DNA of 54,173 bases from Hydrogenophaga sp. (GTDB lineage Bacteria; Pseudomonadota; Gammaproteobacteria; Burkholderiales; Burkholderiaceae_C), in NCBI RefSeq assembly GCF_030656115.1, contig NZ_JAUSOO010000118.1:1-54173 (forward strand), written 5' to 3'. Of the stretch, positions 18,628 through 26,658 are shown one piece after another. How positions within the stretch are numbered: position 1 is the first letter of the stretch; each line of letters begins with the position of its first letter. Below the pieces are notes generated by a model. That model made no database searches. It had not been told where the DNA came from and saw nothing but the letters and a program-made list of their open reading frames with translations. A program made the translations under genes and the position numbers.

Positions 18628-18713
18628 CACGCAAAGCCTGCCGCACATCCACCGTGCGGTGTTCAAGGCCAGCGCAAAGCCGACCTGCCATGACTGTCCC
18701 ACGGACAACACCT

Positions 18714-20909
18714 ATGGCAAAAACAACCCGTCTCTCTCAGCCTTTTCCATTCAAACCCCGCAGCGCCGCCCTGGCTTGCCTGATCGCTTGCGCGCCTGTG
18801 GCGCAAGCGCAAAGCACAGCACCTGCGGCCAGCCTGCCCGAGGTCGTGATTCAAAGTGGCACAGCCACCGTGGCTCCCGATGTCGGCGGATTCGCCGACC
18901 AGCCGCTGAGCAGCACGCCGCTCAGCGCCACGGTGATACCGTCAGACGACATCGCCCAAACCGGGGCCCGCCGCTTGAGCGACCTGTACCGCCTGGACGC
19001 ATCGGTCTCTGACGCCTACAACGCCGGTGGCTACTACGACTACGCCAGCGTGCGCGGCTTCGTCATCGACAACACCTACAACTACCGCCGCGAAGGCTTG
19101 CCCATCAGCGCCGAAACCGCGCTCCCGCTGGACCACCTGGAGCGCGTGGAGCTGCTCAAAGGCACCAGCGGCATCCAGGCCGGTACCAGTGCGCCGGGTG
19201 GCCTGTTCAACCTGGTGGTCAAGCGCCCCACGCAAAACACCTTGCGCAACCTGCGCCTGGAAGCCACCAGCACCGGCAACGCCTTGGTGCACGCCGACCT
19301 GGGCGGGCGCCTGGGTGACGACAAGGCCGTGGGTTACCGCCTGAACCTGCTGGGCGAGCGTCTGAACAGCCACGCTCGCGGCACCGAAGGCCAGCGCGCC
19401 CTGATGGCCCTGGCGCTGGACGCGCGCTTGTCGCCCGACAGCCTGCTGGAAGGCGAATTCGAGATTTCGCGCCGCAGCCAGGCCAGCGTGCCTGGCCTGA
19501 GCCTGCTGGGCAGCGCCCTGCCCCCAGCCGACGCCCGCATCAACATCAACACCCAGCCCTGGACCCAGCCCGTGGTGTTCCAAAACTTCAGCGGCAGCCT
19601 GCGCTACACCCAAGCCGTCAACAGCGACTGGAGCTGGCAAGCGCAACTGGGCACACAACGGCTGAAAACAGACGACCGGCTGGCCTATCCCTATGGCTGC
19701 TTCGATCCGGTTGCCAATGAATACCTGTACAGCTACTGCCCCAATGGCGACTTCGACCTGTACGACTACCGAAGCGACAACGAGCGACGCCAGACCACCG
19801 CCGCCCAGTGGCGCATCAACGGCAAGCTGAGCACCGGCGCGGTGCAACACCAGGTCAGCGCCGGCGTGGTGACCAGCCGTTTCACCGACCGGGGCCAGCC
19901 GCAAGCCGACAACAACGCCCCGGTGGGCACAGGCAACCTCTTCACGTTGCCACCGTTCGCACCGCTGGCCGACACCACCGACCCGTACACCCTGCGCACC
20001 GAACGCAGCACCGAATTTTTTGCCACCGACGTGATCCGCTGGAACAAGCAGCTGCAAACCTGGCTGGGCCTGCGCCACACCCGACTGAACCGCGCCAGTG
20101 TGCGAACCGACGCAACGCGGGCCACCGACTACGCCCAGAACGTCACCACGCCCTGGCTCGCCGCCACTTGGCAATTCAACCCCACCCACATGGCCTATGC
20201 CAGCTGGAGCCAGGGAGTCGAATCCGAGGTCGCTCCCGACCGCGCCCGCTACACCAACCAAGGCCAAGCCCTGCCTGCGCTCAAAAGCAGCCAATGGGAG
20301 CTGGGTCTAAAGTCCGACAACGGCGCCCAGCGCTGGAACGCCACGGTCTTCAACATCACACGCCCCGTGTCTGCCGATTTGCGCCTCGACCCCACGCTTT
20401 CGTGCAGTGACAGCCGCCCGGGTTCTTGCACCCGCGTCATCGACGGCCATGCCCGCCACCAAGGACTGGAACTGGGCGGTGGCCGCACCAGCGGCGCCTG
20501 GACCTACCACGCCAGCGCGACCTGGATCCATGCCGAACGCCAACACTCGGCGATCGACCCCACGCTGAACGGCCAACGCCCCACCAACGTGCCCAATTGG
20601 GTGCTGCGCGCCAACCTCAACCACGCCCTGGCCACCGTGCCCGGTCTTCACCTGGGCGCGCACCTCTCGCACGAAGGCCGCCGCGCGGTGGTGCCCGACG
20701 GTTCGCTGCAGCTGCCGGCCTGGACGCGTGTGGACGCATCCCTGCGGTACGTGACCCGGCTGAACGGTCACCCAGCCAGTTGGACCCTGTCTGTCGACAA
20801 TCTTCTGGATCGGCCGTACTTCAAAGAGTCACCCTACCAGTACGGCCACGTCTACCTGTTCCCCGGCGCCCCCCGGACCGTTCGCTTGGCGCTGCAAACA
20901 AATTTTTAA
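18714..20909 (+). CDS. TonB-dependent outer-membrane receptor under TPP riboswitch control
   Basis: A protein of about 731 residues with a signal peptide (RSAALACLIACAPVAQAQS). The plug domain contains LSATVIPSDDIAQTGARRLSD, YASVRGFVIDNTYNYRREGL and VELLKGTSGIQAGTSAPGG. A beta-barrel follows and ends in the C-terminal Phe of outer-membrane proteins (TVRLALQTNF). By sequence it looks like a siderophore receptor (FhuA/FpvA type). The TPP riboswitch upstream points instead to uptake of thiamine or a thiamine precursor or phosphate ester. Two in-frame ATGs (18690, 18714) are possible. I prefer 18714 because the signal peptide is then of normal length. Confidence 0.9.
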   Translation: MAKTTRLSQPFPFKPRSAALACLIACAPVAQAQSTAPAASLPEVVIQSGTATVAPDVGGFADQPLSSTPLSATVIPSDDIAQTGARRLSDLYRLDASVSDAYNAGGYYDYASVRGFVIDNTYNYRREGLPISAETALPLDHLERVELLKGTSGIQAGTSAPGGLFNLVVKRPTQNTLRNLRLEATSTGNALVHADLGGRLGDDKAVGYRLNLLGERLNSHARGTEGQRALMALALDARLSPDSLLEGEFEISRRSQASVPGLSLLGSALPPADARININTQPWTQPVVFQNFSGSLRYTQAVNSDWSWQAQLGTQRLKTDDRLAYPYGCFDPVANEYLYSYCPNGDFDLYDYRSDNERRQTTAAQWRINGKLSTGAVQHQVSAGVVTSRFTDRGQPQADNNAPVGTGNLFTLPPFAPLADTTDPYTLRTERSTEFFATDVIRWNKQLQTWLGLRHTRLNRASVRTDATRATDYAQNVTTPWLAATWQFNPTHMAYASWSQGVESEVAPDRARYTNQGQALPALKSSQWELGLKSDNGAQRWNATVFNITRPVSADLRLDPTLSCSDSRPGSCTRVIDGHARHQGLELGGGRTSGAWTYHASATWIHAERQHSAIDPTLNGQRPTNVPNWVLRANLNHALATVPGLHLGAHLSHEGRRAVVPDGSLQLPAWTRVDASLRYVTRLNGHPASWTLSVDNLLDRPYFKESPYQYGHVYLFPGAPRTVRLALQTNF

Positions 20910-20925
20910 GAAATTTTGGACCCAC

Positions 20926-20955
20926 TTGATAAAACGGTAAAAACCTCTCTATAAT
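20926..20955 (+). promoter_or_regulatory. Promoter of tRNA-Asn
   Basis: TTGATA (20926-20931) and a consensus TATAAT (20950-20955) are separated by 18 bases. The -10 box ends 10 bases before the mature tRNA start. Confidence 0.7.
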
Positions 20956-20965
20956 TCGAGGCTGT

Positions 20966-21041
20966 TCCCTGATAGCTCAGTCGGTAGAGCGACGGACTGT
21001 TAATCCGCAGGTCCCTGGTTCGAGTCCAGGTCGGGGAGCCA
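20966..21041 (+). tRNA. tRNA-Asn (anticodon GTT)
   Basis: A 76-base cloverleaf: acceptor arms TCCCTGA and TCGGGGA, D-arm AGCTCAGTCGGTAGAGC, anticodon loop CTGTTAA with GTT at 20999-21001, T-arm GGTTCGAGTCC, and an encoded CCA end after the discriminator G. The anticodon loop and the GGTTCGAGTCC arm match bacterial tRNA-Asn. Confidence 0.97.
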
Positions 21042-21053
21042 AAAGTCAGTTTT

Positions 21054-21092
21054 AAAAAGCACTTGATTCTCACGAGTCAGGTGCTTTTTTTT
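21054..21092 (+). terminator. Terminator after tRNA-Asn
   Basis: AAAAAGCACTTGA and TCAGGTGCTTTTTTTT pair around a short loop (one G-T pair), and the right arm runs into eight Ts. It ends the single-tRNA transcript. The rest of the gap to gloB (21093-21260) holds a possible promoter and nothing else I can recognise. Confidence 0.8.
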
Positions 21093-21147
21093 CGTCTGAA
21101 CGCGCGCAACCCGCCTACACAATACAGCTTCGTGCGGAGTGGGCTGG

Positions 21148-21175
21148 TTGGCAAGACCGCATGCTCTGCGATACT
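21148..21175 (+). promoter_or_regulatory. Possible promoter of gloB
   Basis: TTGGCA (21148-21153) and GATACT (21170-21175) are separated by 16 bases and lie about 80 bases before the gloB start. The match to a sigma-70 promoter is moderate. Confidence 0.4.
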
Positions 21176-21260
21176 TGTGCGCCTACCGAACCCATCCGCC
21201 CATGGGCTCAAAGGGTCGATCACCGGCCTGCGGGGCACAGCCACCCTACCCAAACTCCCG

Positions 21261-22034
21261 ATGCAACTCCTGCCCATCCCCGCATTCACCGACAACTACA
21301 TCTGGGTGTTGCACCATGCGCAACGCGCGCTCGTGGTGGACCCGGGCGAGGCCGAAGGCGTCTTGCACTGGCTCAAGTTGCAAGGTTTGCAGCTCGACAC
21401 CATCCTCATTACCCACCACCACGCCGATCACACCGGTGGCGTCGCCGCGTTGCGCGAGGCGACCGGTGCGCGGGTCGTGGGTCCTACCGAAGAACCCATG
21501 CCCGAACCCCTGCAACGCGTGGACGAAGGCGATGTGGTGACGGTGCTCGGTCTGTCCTTTCAGGTCATCAAAGTGCCTGGGCACACCGCAGGGCACATTG
21601 CTTTTTTCTGTCCCGACGTCGATGGCGCACCCCTGCTCTTCTGCGGTGACACACTGTTTTCTGGGGGCTGTGGTCGCCTGTTTGAGGGCACACCGACCCA
21701 AATGTTGAACGCTTTGGACAGATTGAGCCGCTTACCCGATGCCACCCAGGTCTGTTGCACGCACGAATACACACTCTCCAACCTCAAGTTTGCACAAGCC
21801 GTGGAGCCGGACAACGCCGAACTGGCAGCCTACGTGACACATTGCCAGGCGCTGCGTGCACAGAACTTTCCCACGCTGCCGAGCTCCATCTTGGTTGAGA
21901 AGCAGATCAACCCATTTCTTCGCAGCCGTGAAACAGCGGTTCGACAGGCGGTTTCCACCCACGACCCCCTTGCCTCCAACGACGACGTGAGCATTTTCGC
22001 TACGCTCCGGGCATGGAAAAACGTTTTCAAATAA
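21261..22034 (+). CDS. gloB: Hydroxyacylglutathione hydrolase (glyoxalase II)
   Basis: A 257-residue metallo-beta-lactamase-fold enzyme that hydrolyses S-lactoylglutathione to lactate and glutathione, the second step of methylglyoxal detoxification. The dinuclear metal site is complete: THHHADHTGG, GHTAGHIAF, FCGDTLFSGGCGRLFEGT and CTHEYTLSNLKFA. The C-terminal substrate-binding domain ends in FATLRAWKNVFK. The family start MQLLPIPAFTDNYIWVL sits at 21261. The frame extends upstream but without coding character. It overlaps the mltD start by 22 bases. Confidence 0.96.
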   Translation: MQLLPIPAFTDNYIWVLHHAQRALVVDPGEAEGVLHWLKLQGLQLDTILITHHHADHTGGVAALREATGARVVGPTEEPMPEPLQRVDEGDVVTVLGLSFQVIKVPGHTAGHIAFFCPDVDGAPLLFCGDTLFSGGCGRLFEGTPTQMLNALDRLSRLPDATQVCCTHEYTLSNLKFAQAVEPDNAELAAYVTHCQALRAQNFPTLPSSILVEKQINPFLRSRETAVRQAVSTHDPLASNDDVSIFATLRAWKNVFK

Positions 22035-23719
22035 TCCTTACCGCGCTATCCGCCTGCATTGCTTTGCCAACGTTTACCACCATCTCTCGCCGCACTCCCG
22101 CCCATCCGGACGTACCCTGTCATGCACAGGCGCGCAGATCCCAGTTCACACTGCTGGGCCTGTTGATGCTGTTGTTAAGCGGTTGCGCCACCGTAGGCCA
22201 AGATACCCACACCAGCCAACCCACGGGATTTGACCGTCCAGTCGTCGAGACGACCCTCCCAAAATCTGCCAAGCAACGCCCAAGCCTGCCTGCCGGACCA
22301 CTCAGCGCCCTGGGTACCGCCACCACCAGCCTACCCGCGGTGGCAACGCTGGCTGCGCCTTCAGATTTATGGGATCGCATCCGCCGCGGCTTGGCAATGC
22401 CAGATTTGGACACCGACTTGGTTCGCAGTCGCGAAAAGTGGTACACCAGCAAGCCCGACTACATCCAGCGCATGACAGCGCGTTCAAGCCGCTACCTGTT
22501 TCACATCGTCGAAGAGATTGAGCGACGCAACATGCCGATGGAACTGGCGCTGCTGCCGTTCATTGAAAGTGCGTTCAACCCCCAAGCGGTATCCAGTGCG
22601 CGCGCGGCCGGTATATGGCAATTCATGCCAGCCACCGGCGAGTCGTTCGACCTCAAGCAAAACGTCTTTCGCGACGACCGCCGCGATGTACTGGCCTCCA
22701 CCCGCGCCGCACTCGACTACCTGCAACAACTGCACAACCGGTTTGGCGACTGGCACTTGGCGCTGGCAGCCTACAACTGGGGGCAGGGCAACATCAACCG
22801 GGCCATCACCCAAAACAAGCGCAAAGGACTCCCAACGGGTTACACCGATCTGGGCATGCCCATGGAAACGCGCATGTACGTACCCAAGCTTCAGGCGCTG
22901 AAAAATATCATTGCAAAACCCGAAGCATTTGGCACCCAGCTGCCACCGATTGGCAACCACCCATTCTTTGACACGGTCACACTGGACCGAGACATGGATG
23001 TGTCCGTCATCGCCCGTATTTCCGGCATCAGTGAGCAGGATTTCCGTGCACTCAACCCGTCGCTGAAACACCCGGTCGTGATGGCTGCGGGGACACCCAA
23101 CATCTTGCTGCCCTGGGAGAGTGCGGCGGTGTTCCACAGTGAATTGCAAAAACACAATGGGCCGCTGGCCACTTGGACGGCCTGGGTGGTTCCCACCACC
23201 ATGACGGCAGAACAAGCCGCCGAACGTGTCGGCATGAATGTGCGGGAACTGCGCAGCATCAACACCATTCCACCGCGCATGCTGGTGCGCGCTGGCTCCA
23301 GTTTGATTGTTCCCCGCAATGGCCAGCGCAACAGCGACGTATCGATGCACGTGGCAGACAACGGCCACCTGAGCCTCCAGCCTGAAATGGTGCTGCGGCG
23401 CGCCTCGGTGCGGGCCCGCAAAGGCGAAAACCTGGCCCAACTGGCCAACCGCTATGGCGTGAGTCCTGTGAGTGCGGCAGGCTGGAACAAGCTTGCGGTC
23501 AACGCACAGCTCAAGCCCGGCCAACGCATCACCCTGATGCTGCCGCAGCGCACCGCGGGCACTCTGGCCTCATCGCCTCGGAAAACCGGCCGCGAGGAAA
23601 GCTCGCCATCATCTGTGCGAAAAACGGTTGCCAACAGCAAAAAATCACCACAGGCAACCCAAAGAACCGCCAGTAAAACCAAGGTCGCAGCCAACGCCAA
23701 AAAGACCATCCAGCCTTGA
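22013..23719 (+). CDS. mltD: Membrane-bound lytic murein transglycosylase D with LysM repeats
   Basis: About 568 residues. A hydrophobic segment with lipobox LLSGC (Cys58) marks a lipoprotein. The SLT catalytic domain has FIESAFNPQAVSSARAAGIWQFMPATG with the catalytic Glu near residue 184, and AAYNWGQGNINRAI. Two LysM-type peptidoglycan-binding regions follow (near residues 385-430 and 465-510) and then a basic Lys/Thr-rich tail. It cleaves glycan strands at the outer-membrane side. The ATG at 22013 puts the lipobox unusually far from the N-terminus, and no ATG or GTG sits closer in frame. A TTG at 22064 is an alternative start. Confidence 0.92.
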   Translation: MEKRFQIILTALSACIALPTFTTISRRTPAHPDVPCHAQARRSQFTLLGLLMLLLSGCATVGQDTHTSQPTGFDRPVVETTLPKSAKQRPSLPAGPLSALGTATTSLPAVATLAAPSDLWDRIRRGLAMPDLDTDLVRSREKWYTSKPDYIQRMTARSSRYLFHIVEEIERRNMPMELALLPFIESAFNPQAVSSARAAGIWQFMPATGESFDLKQNVFRDDRRDVLASTRAALDYLQQLHNRFGDWHLALAAYNWGQGNINRAITQNKRKGLPTGYTDLGMPMETRMYVPKLQALKNIIAKPEAFGTQLPPIGNHPFFDTVTLDRDMDVSVIARISGISEQDFRALNPSLKHPVVMAAGTPNILLPWESAAVFHSELQKHNGPLATWTAWVVPTTMTAEQAAERVGMNVRELRSINTIPPRMLVRAGSSLIVPRNGQRNSDVSMHVADNGHLSLQPEMVLRRASVRARKGENLAQLANRYGVSPVSAAGWNKLAVNAQLKPGQRITLMLPQRTAGTLASSPRKTGREESSPSSVRKTVANSKKSPQATQRTASKTKVAANAKKTIQP

Positions 23720-23792
23720 ACGACAGAGCGATCTCACCCAGATAGCCAAAACGCTCGAACGGACAACAGGTCTGCGCAAGCGGATGCGATAT

Positions 23793-24845
23793 TCAAGCTC
23801 GGTACTTCGCCTTGGCTTTTCGAGCAAACGTATTGGTATAGGTGCGCTCCAAGTCCATCTGTTTGAGCGAAAACACATCATCAAACAAGGACAATACGCG
23901 TGCTGCCGTGGCAGGCCCTTCGTCAGGCATCACGCCGTCTGGGGCCCAGGCCTCACGAGCGCGGCTGAAAGCAGCCAGATACAGTGCACGATCCCCTTGA
24001 AAATAGCGCTCAGGAACCGCTTTGATGATGTCAGACGGACCGGCTGTCTGCAGCCACTTGAGTGCACGCACCATGGCATCTGCCATGGCCTGACACAGGC
24101 GCGAATAACCCCCAATGAACTCAGCCGGTGCGATCAAGGCCCCTGCGGGCATCGGGCCACCGAACACCTCAGCGTTGCCGCGCACCGTGCGGGTATCGGC
24201 CACCACGCGCAGGGCGCCGCCCTGCTCCAACCCTGTCATCACCGGATCGGTGTAGCAGATGGCATCGATCTGCCCTGCGCGAAAGGCCTCAACGGCACCC
24301 TCAGCCGTGGGCAGGCTGATATAACGAACCTCTTGGGTACTCAGCTGGGCTTTGGCGAGCAGCAACCTTGCGATGCGGTGGGAGGCTGTGCCGAGTCCCA
24401 TGATGCCGATTTTTTTTCCGCGCAGGTCACGCAGTTGCCGGTAATAGCCCATGGTGTGCTGTGACACACCCAGCACAATTTGGGGTGCGCGACCCTGCAA
24501 CACAAATGCCTGAAACGCTTGTTCGCGAGACATCAGGCTGATGGTGCTGCTGTAGCCACCGGAATACATATGAGCGGCGCCCGACAACACCGCTTGTACC
24601 GACTGGTTGGCATCGGCAAACTCACGCACGTGCACATCGAGACCCTCGCTGCTGAAGTAACCGAGGCGCTCGGCAATGGTGAGCGGCAGATAGCAAAAAG
24701 CCGCTTTGTTATCCACCGCCACCACCACACGCGCGGCCGCTGTGCGCGCTGCAGGCACCGGACTCACTTGTGCACGGGCACTGGGCAAGCTGCTGCCCAA
24801 CAGCGCAGAAGCGCACAACCGACACCACCCACGGCGGTTCCACAT
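23793..24845 (-). CDS. NMT1/THI5-type ABC transporter substrate-binding protein (orphan)
   Basis: A 350-residue periplasmic binding protein with an N-terminal signal (LCASALLGSSLPSARAQ). The fold signature is CYLPLTIAERLGYFSSEGLDVHVRE, then LSGAAHMYSGGYSS, LRGKKIGIMGLGTASHRIARL and FRAGQIDAICYTDPVMTG. The family includes binders of taurine, sulfonates, nitrate, riboflavin and thiamine pyrimidines. No permease or ATPase gene lies beside it, so the ligand cannot be deduced. It converges on mltD, with 73 bases between and no clear terminator. Confidence 0.85.
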   Translation of the reverse strand: MWNRRGWCRLCASALLGSSLPSARAQVSPVPAARTAAARVVVAVDNKAAFCYLPLTIAERLGYFSSEGLDVHVREFADANQSVQAVLSGAAHMYSGGYSSTISLMSREQAFQAFVLQGRAPQIVLGVSQHTMGYYRQLRDLRGKKIGIMGLGTASHRIARLLLAKAQLSTQEVRYISLPTAEGAVEAFRAGQIDAICYTDPVMTGLEQGGALRVVADTRTVRGNAEVFGGPMPAGALIAPAEFIGGYSRLCQAMADAMVRALKWLQTAGPSDIIKAVPERYFQGDRALYLAAFSRAREAWAPDGVMPDEGPATAARVLSLFDDVFSLKQMDLERTYTNTFARKAKAKYRA

Positions 24846-24971
24846 GGATCATCCCTTCGCAGACTTGTTTTTAACTTGAAACAAGGTTACGCGAGGGTGT
24901 ACCAGAGCGCATCGGGACGAATCCCGAGCGGGTTTCCACCGAGAGCAAACGCAAGGAAACGTAACGACCAA

Positions 24972-24987
24972 GCCCACAACAGTGGGC
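24972..24987 (-). repeat. Small hairpin downstream of the MAPEG gene
   Basis: GCCCAC-AACA-GTGGGC is a 6-bp stem 15 bases past the stop of the MAPEG gene. On the minus strand it is followed by a mixed TTGGTCGTT, so it is at best a weak terminator. The rest of the gap 24846-25002 shows nothing else recognisable. Confidence 0.35.
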
Positions 24988-25002
24988 CCAGGTCCCCGAG
25001 GT

Positions 25003-25407
25003 TCAGGCGAACAAAATCGCGATATTGATCGCCAGTGCCAACACCCAAGTCAAGGTGCGAGCGGTGGCCAGGTCGGCCACATACATCATGATGTAGAGCA
25101 GGCGCAGCACCACAAACAGAAAGGCCAATACATCCAGCCGAGCCTGGTAGGCACCCAGCTGATGGGCAATGATCACCGCACCGATGAAAAACGGCAGCGC
25201 CTCAAAGCTGTTGGCCTGCGCCGCATTGGCCCGCGCCCGCCAGTTCTGCTGGTTGGCGAGCCAGGCACGCGGGTTGTTGTTGTCAAAACCACCCGCACGG
25301 CGCGGCTTGGCAAACATGCCCCACTTGGCCAACCCGGCACACAAAATGGGCAACAGTGCGGCCACCAGAACGGCCCAATAAGCCACAGTCAATCCAGCCA
25401 GTTTCAT
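25003..25407 (-). CDS. MAPEG family membrane protein
   Basis: A 134-residue protein with four membrane segments of the MAPEG superfamily (eicosanoid and glutathione metabolism; bacterial members mostly of unknown role). Family features are NPRAWLANQQNWRARANAAQANSFEALPFF, seen in short blocks between residues 45 and 75, and RLLYIMMYVADLATARTLTW near the C-terminus. It lies 30 bases downstream of recR on the same strand and may be co-transcribed. The enzymatic activity is unknown. Confidence 0.88.
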   Translation of the reverse strand: MKLAGLTVAYWAVLVAALLPILCAGLAKWGMFAKPRRAGGFDNNNPRAWLANQQNWRARANAAQANSFEALPFFIGAVIIAHQLGAYQARLDVLAFLFVVLRLLYIMMYVADLATARTLTWVLALAINIAILFA

Positions 25408-25437
25408 CGATAGCTTTCTAAAAAGCGGGGTGGCGAC

Positions 25438-26109
25438 TCAGCGCCGGTCCGCCAATGCATGAGCAATGGTGCCCAAATCAACATACTCCAGCTCGCTGCC
25501 CACCGGCACGCCCCGGGCCAGACGGGTCACCTGCACCGGGCGCCCTTTGAGTGCCTGGGCAATGACATGTGCCGTGGTTTCACCCTCGGCTGTGAAATTG
25601 GTCGCCAGGATCACCTCGCGGACTTCGCAGGTCGGCGCCAAAGAGGCGCCCTGCTCAGGTTCAAGGGCAGCGTCTTCCTCCACCGCATTGCCGTCTGGAA
25701 AGGAGGTCACTGCATCAATGCGGTCAAAGAGTTTTTGCAGACCAATGTCCCGCGGACCCACGCCATCCAGCGGACTGAGCTTGCCCATGAGCACGAAGTA
25801 CAGCCCTTTGTAAGCGCCTGTGCGCTCCATGGCGGCCTGATCGGCTGGGCTTTCCACCACACAGAGAAGGCGGCGGTCCCGCCGCGGATCGCGACAGGTG
25901 GGGCAGATATCGTCTTCGGTAAAGGTATGGCACAGCACGCAGTGTTTCACATTGAACGCCGCGTGCTGCAGCGCCTGTGCCAGCTGTACCGCGCCTTCGC
26001 GGTCGTGCTGCAACAAATGAAATGCCATGCGCTGGGCCGATTTCACACCGACCCCCGGCAAGCGGCGCAAGGCCTGTACCAGCAGTTCAAGAGAGTGAAT
26101 TTCGGCCAT
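25438..26109 (-). CDS. recR: Recombination protein RecR
   Basis: A 223-residue DNA-binding protein that acts with RecF and RecO to load RecA at gaps. The order is a helix-hairpin-helix ([20 protein letters not shown]), a four-Cys zinc finger ([16 protein letters not shown]), a Toprim domain ([54 protein letters not shown]) and the C-terminal [20 protein letters not shown]. About 26 acidic residues ([20 protein letters not shown] onward) are inserted in the Toprim domain before EVILATN compared with the roughly 200-residue E. coli protein. It follows ybaB at a distance of 164 bases, the common dnaX-ybaB-recR order. Confidence 0.96.
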   Translation of the reverse strand: MAEIHSLELLVQALRRLPGVGVKSAQRMAFHLLQHDREGAVQLAQALQHAAFNVKHCVLCHTFTEDDICPTCRDPRRDRRLLCVVESPADQAAMERTGAYKGLYFVLMGKLSPLDGVGPRDIGLQKLFDRIDAVTSFPDGNAVEEDAALEPEQGASLAPTCEVREVILATNFTAEGETTAHVIAQALKGRPVQVTRLARGVPVGSELEYVDLGTIAHALADRR

Positions 26110-26273
26110 GGATTTTTCTTGGGTGCGCCATCAGGCACGTCGCGGCGCAACAAACCGCCGCTGGAAATGGCACAAAGAGCAAAGTGAACGCGTCTGCGCA
26201 ACGAAGCGAGCTGCGGCCTCACGAGGCCTACCCGAACGCGACGTACCCTGTCGCCGTGCAACGGCACCGTCAA

Positions 26274-26606
26274 TTAAAAAGGGAACTTCATTCCGCCTGG
26301 AAGGCCCGGCATACCTGCGGTGAGCTTGCCCATTTTTTCGTTGGATGTTTCTTCCGCCTTGCGAACGGCCGCATTAAAAGCAGCAGCAACCAAGTCTTCC
26401 AGCATGTCTTTATCGTCGGCCAGCAGGCTGGGGTCGATGGTGACGCGCTTGACATCGTGCTTGCAGGTCATCAGCACCTTGACCAGGCCTGCGCCCGATT
26501 CCCCGGTCACTTCAATGAAAGCGAGTTCGTCCTGAGCCTTCTTCAGGTTGTCCTGCATGGCCTGGGCCTGCTTCATGAGACCGGCGAGTTGTCCTTTGTT
26601 GAACAT
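26274..26606 (-). CDS. ybaB: Nucleoid-associated protein YbaB/EbfC
   Basis: A 110-residue dimeric DNA-binding protein. It starts [20 protein letters not shown], and the central [19 protein letters not shown] and [21 protein letters not shown] are the family hallmarks. The Gly/Pro-rich tail ([13 protein letters not shown]) is typical. It sits between dnaX and recR as in many bacteria. A ribosome site AAAGGAAAA precedes the ATG. The 164 bases down to recR hold nothing I can name. Confidence 0.96.
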   Translation of the reverse strand: MFNKGQLAGLMKQAQAMQDNLKKAQDELAFIEVTGESGAGLVKVLMTCKHDVKRVTIDPSLLADDKDMLEDLVAAAFNAAVRKAEETSNEKMGKLTAGMPGLPGGMKFPF

Positions 26607-26658
26607 GGTTTTCCTTTTGGTTTGGAGTCAATAGACGAATGAATGGGATCTGAAGCGC

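Noticed and set aside
18641..18659. CCGCAC/GTGCGG hairpin after the TPP aptamer as an intrinsic terminator
   Set aside because: It is followed by TGTTCAAGGCC, not a T-run. It may still belong to the expression platform but is not called a terminator.
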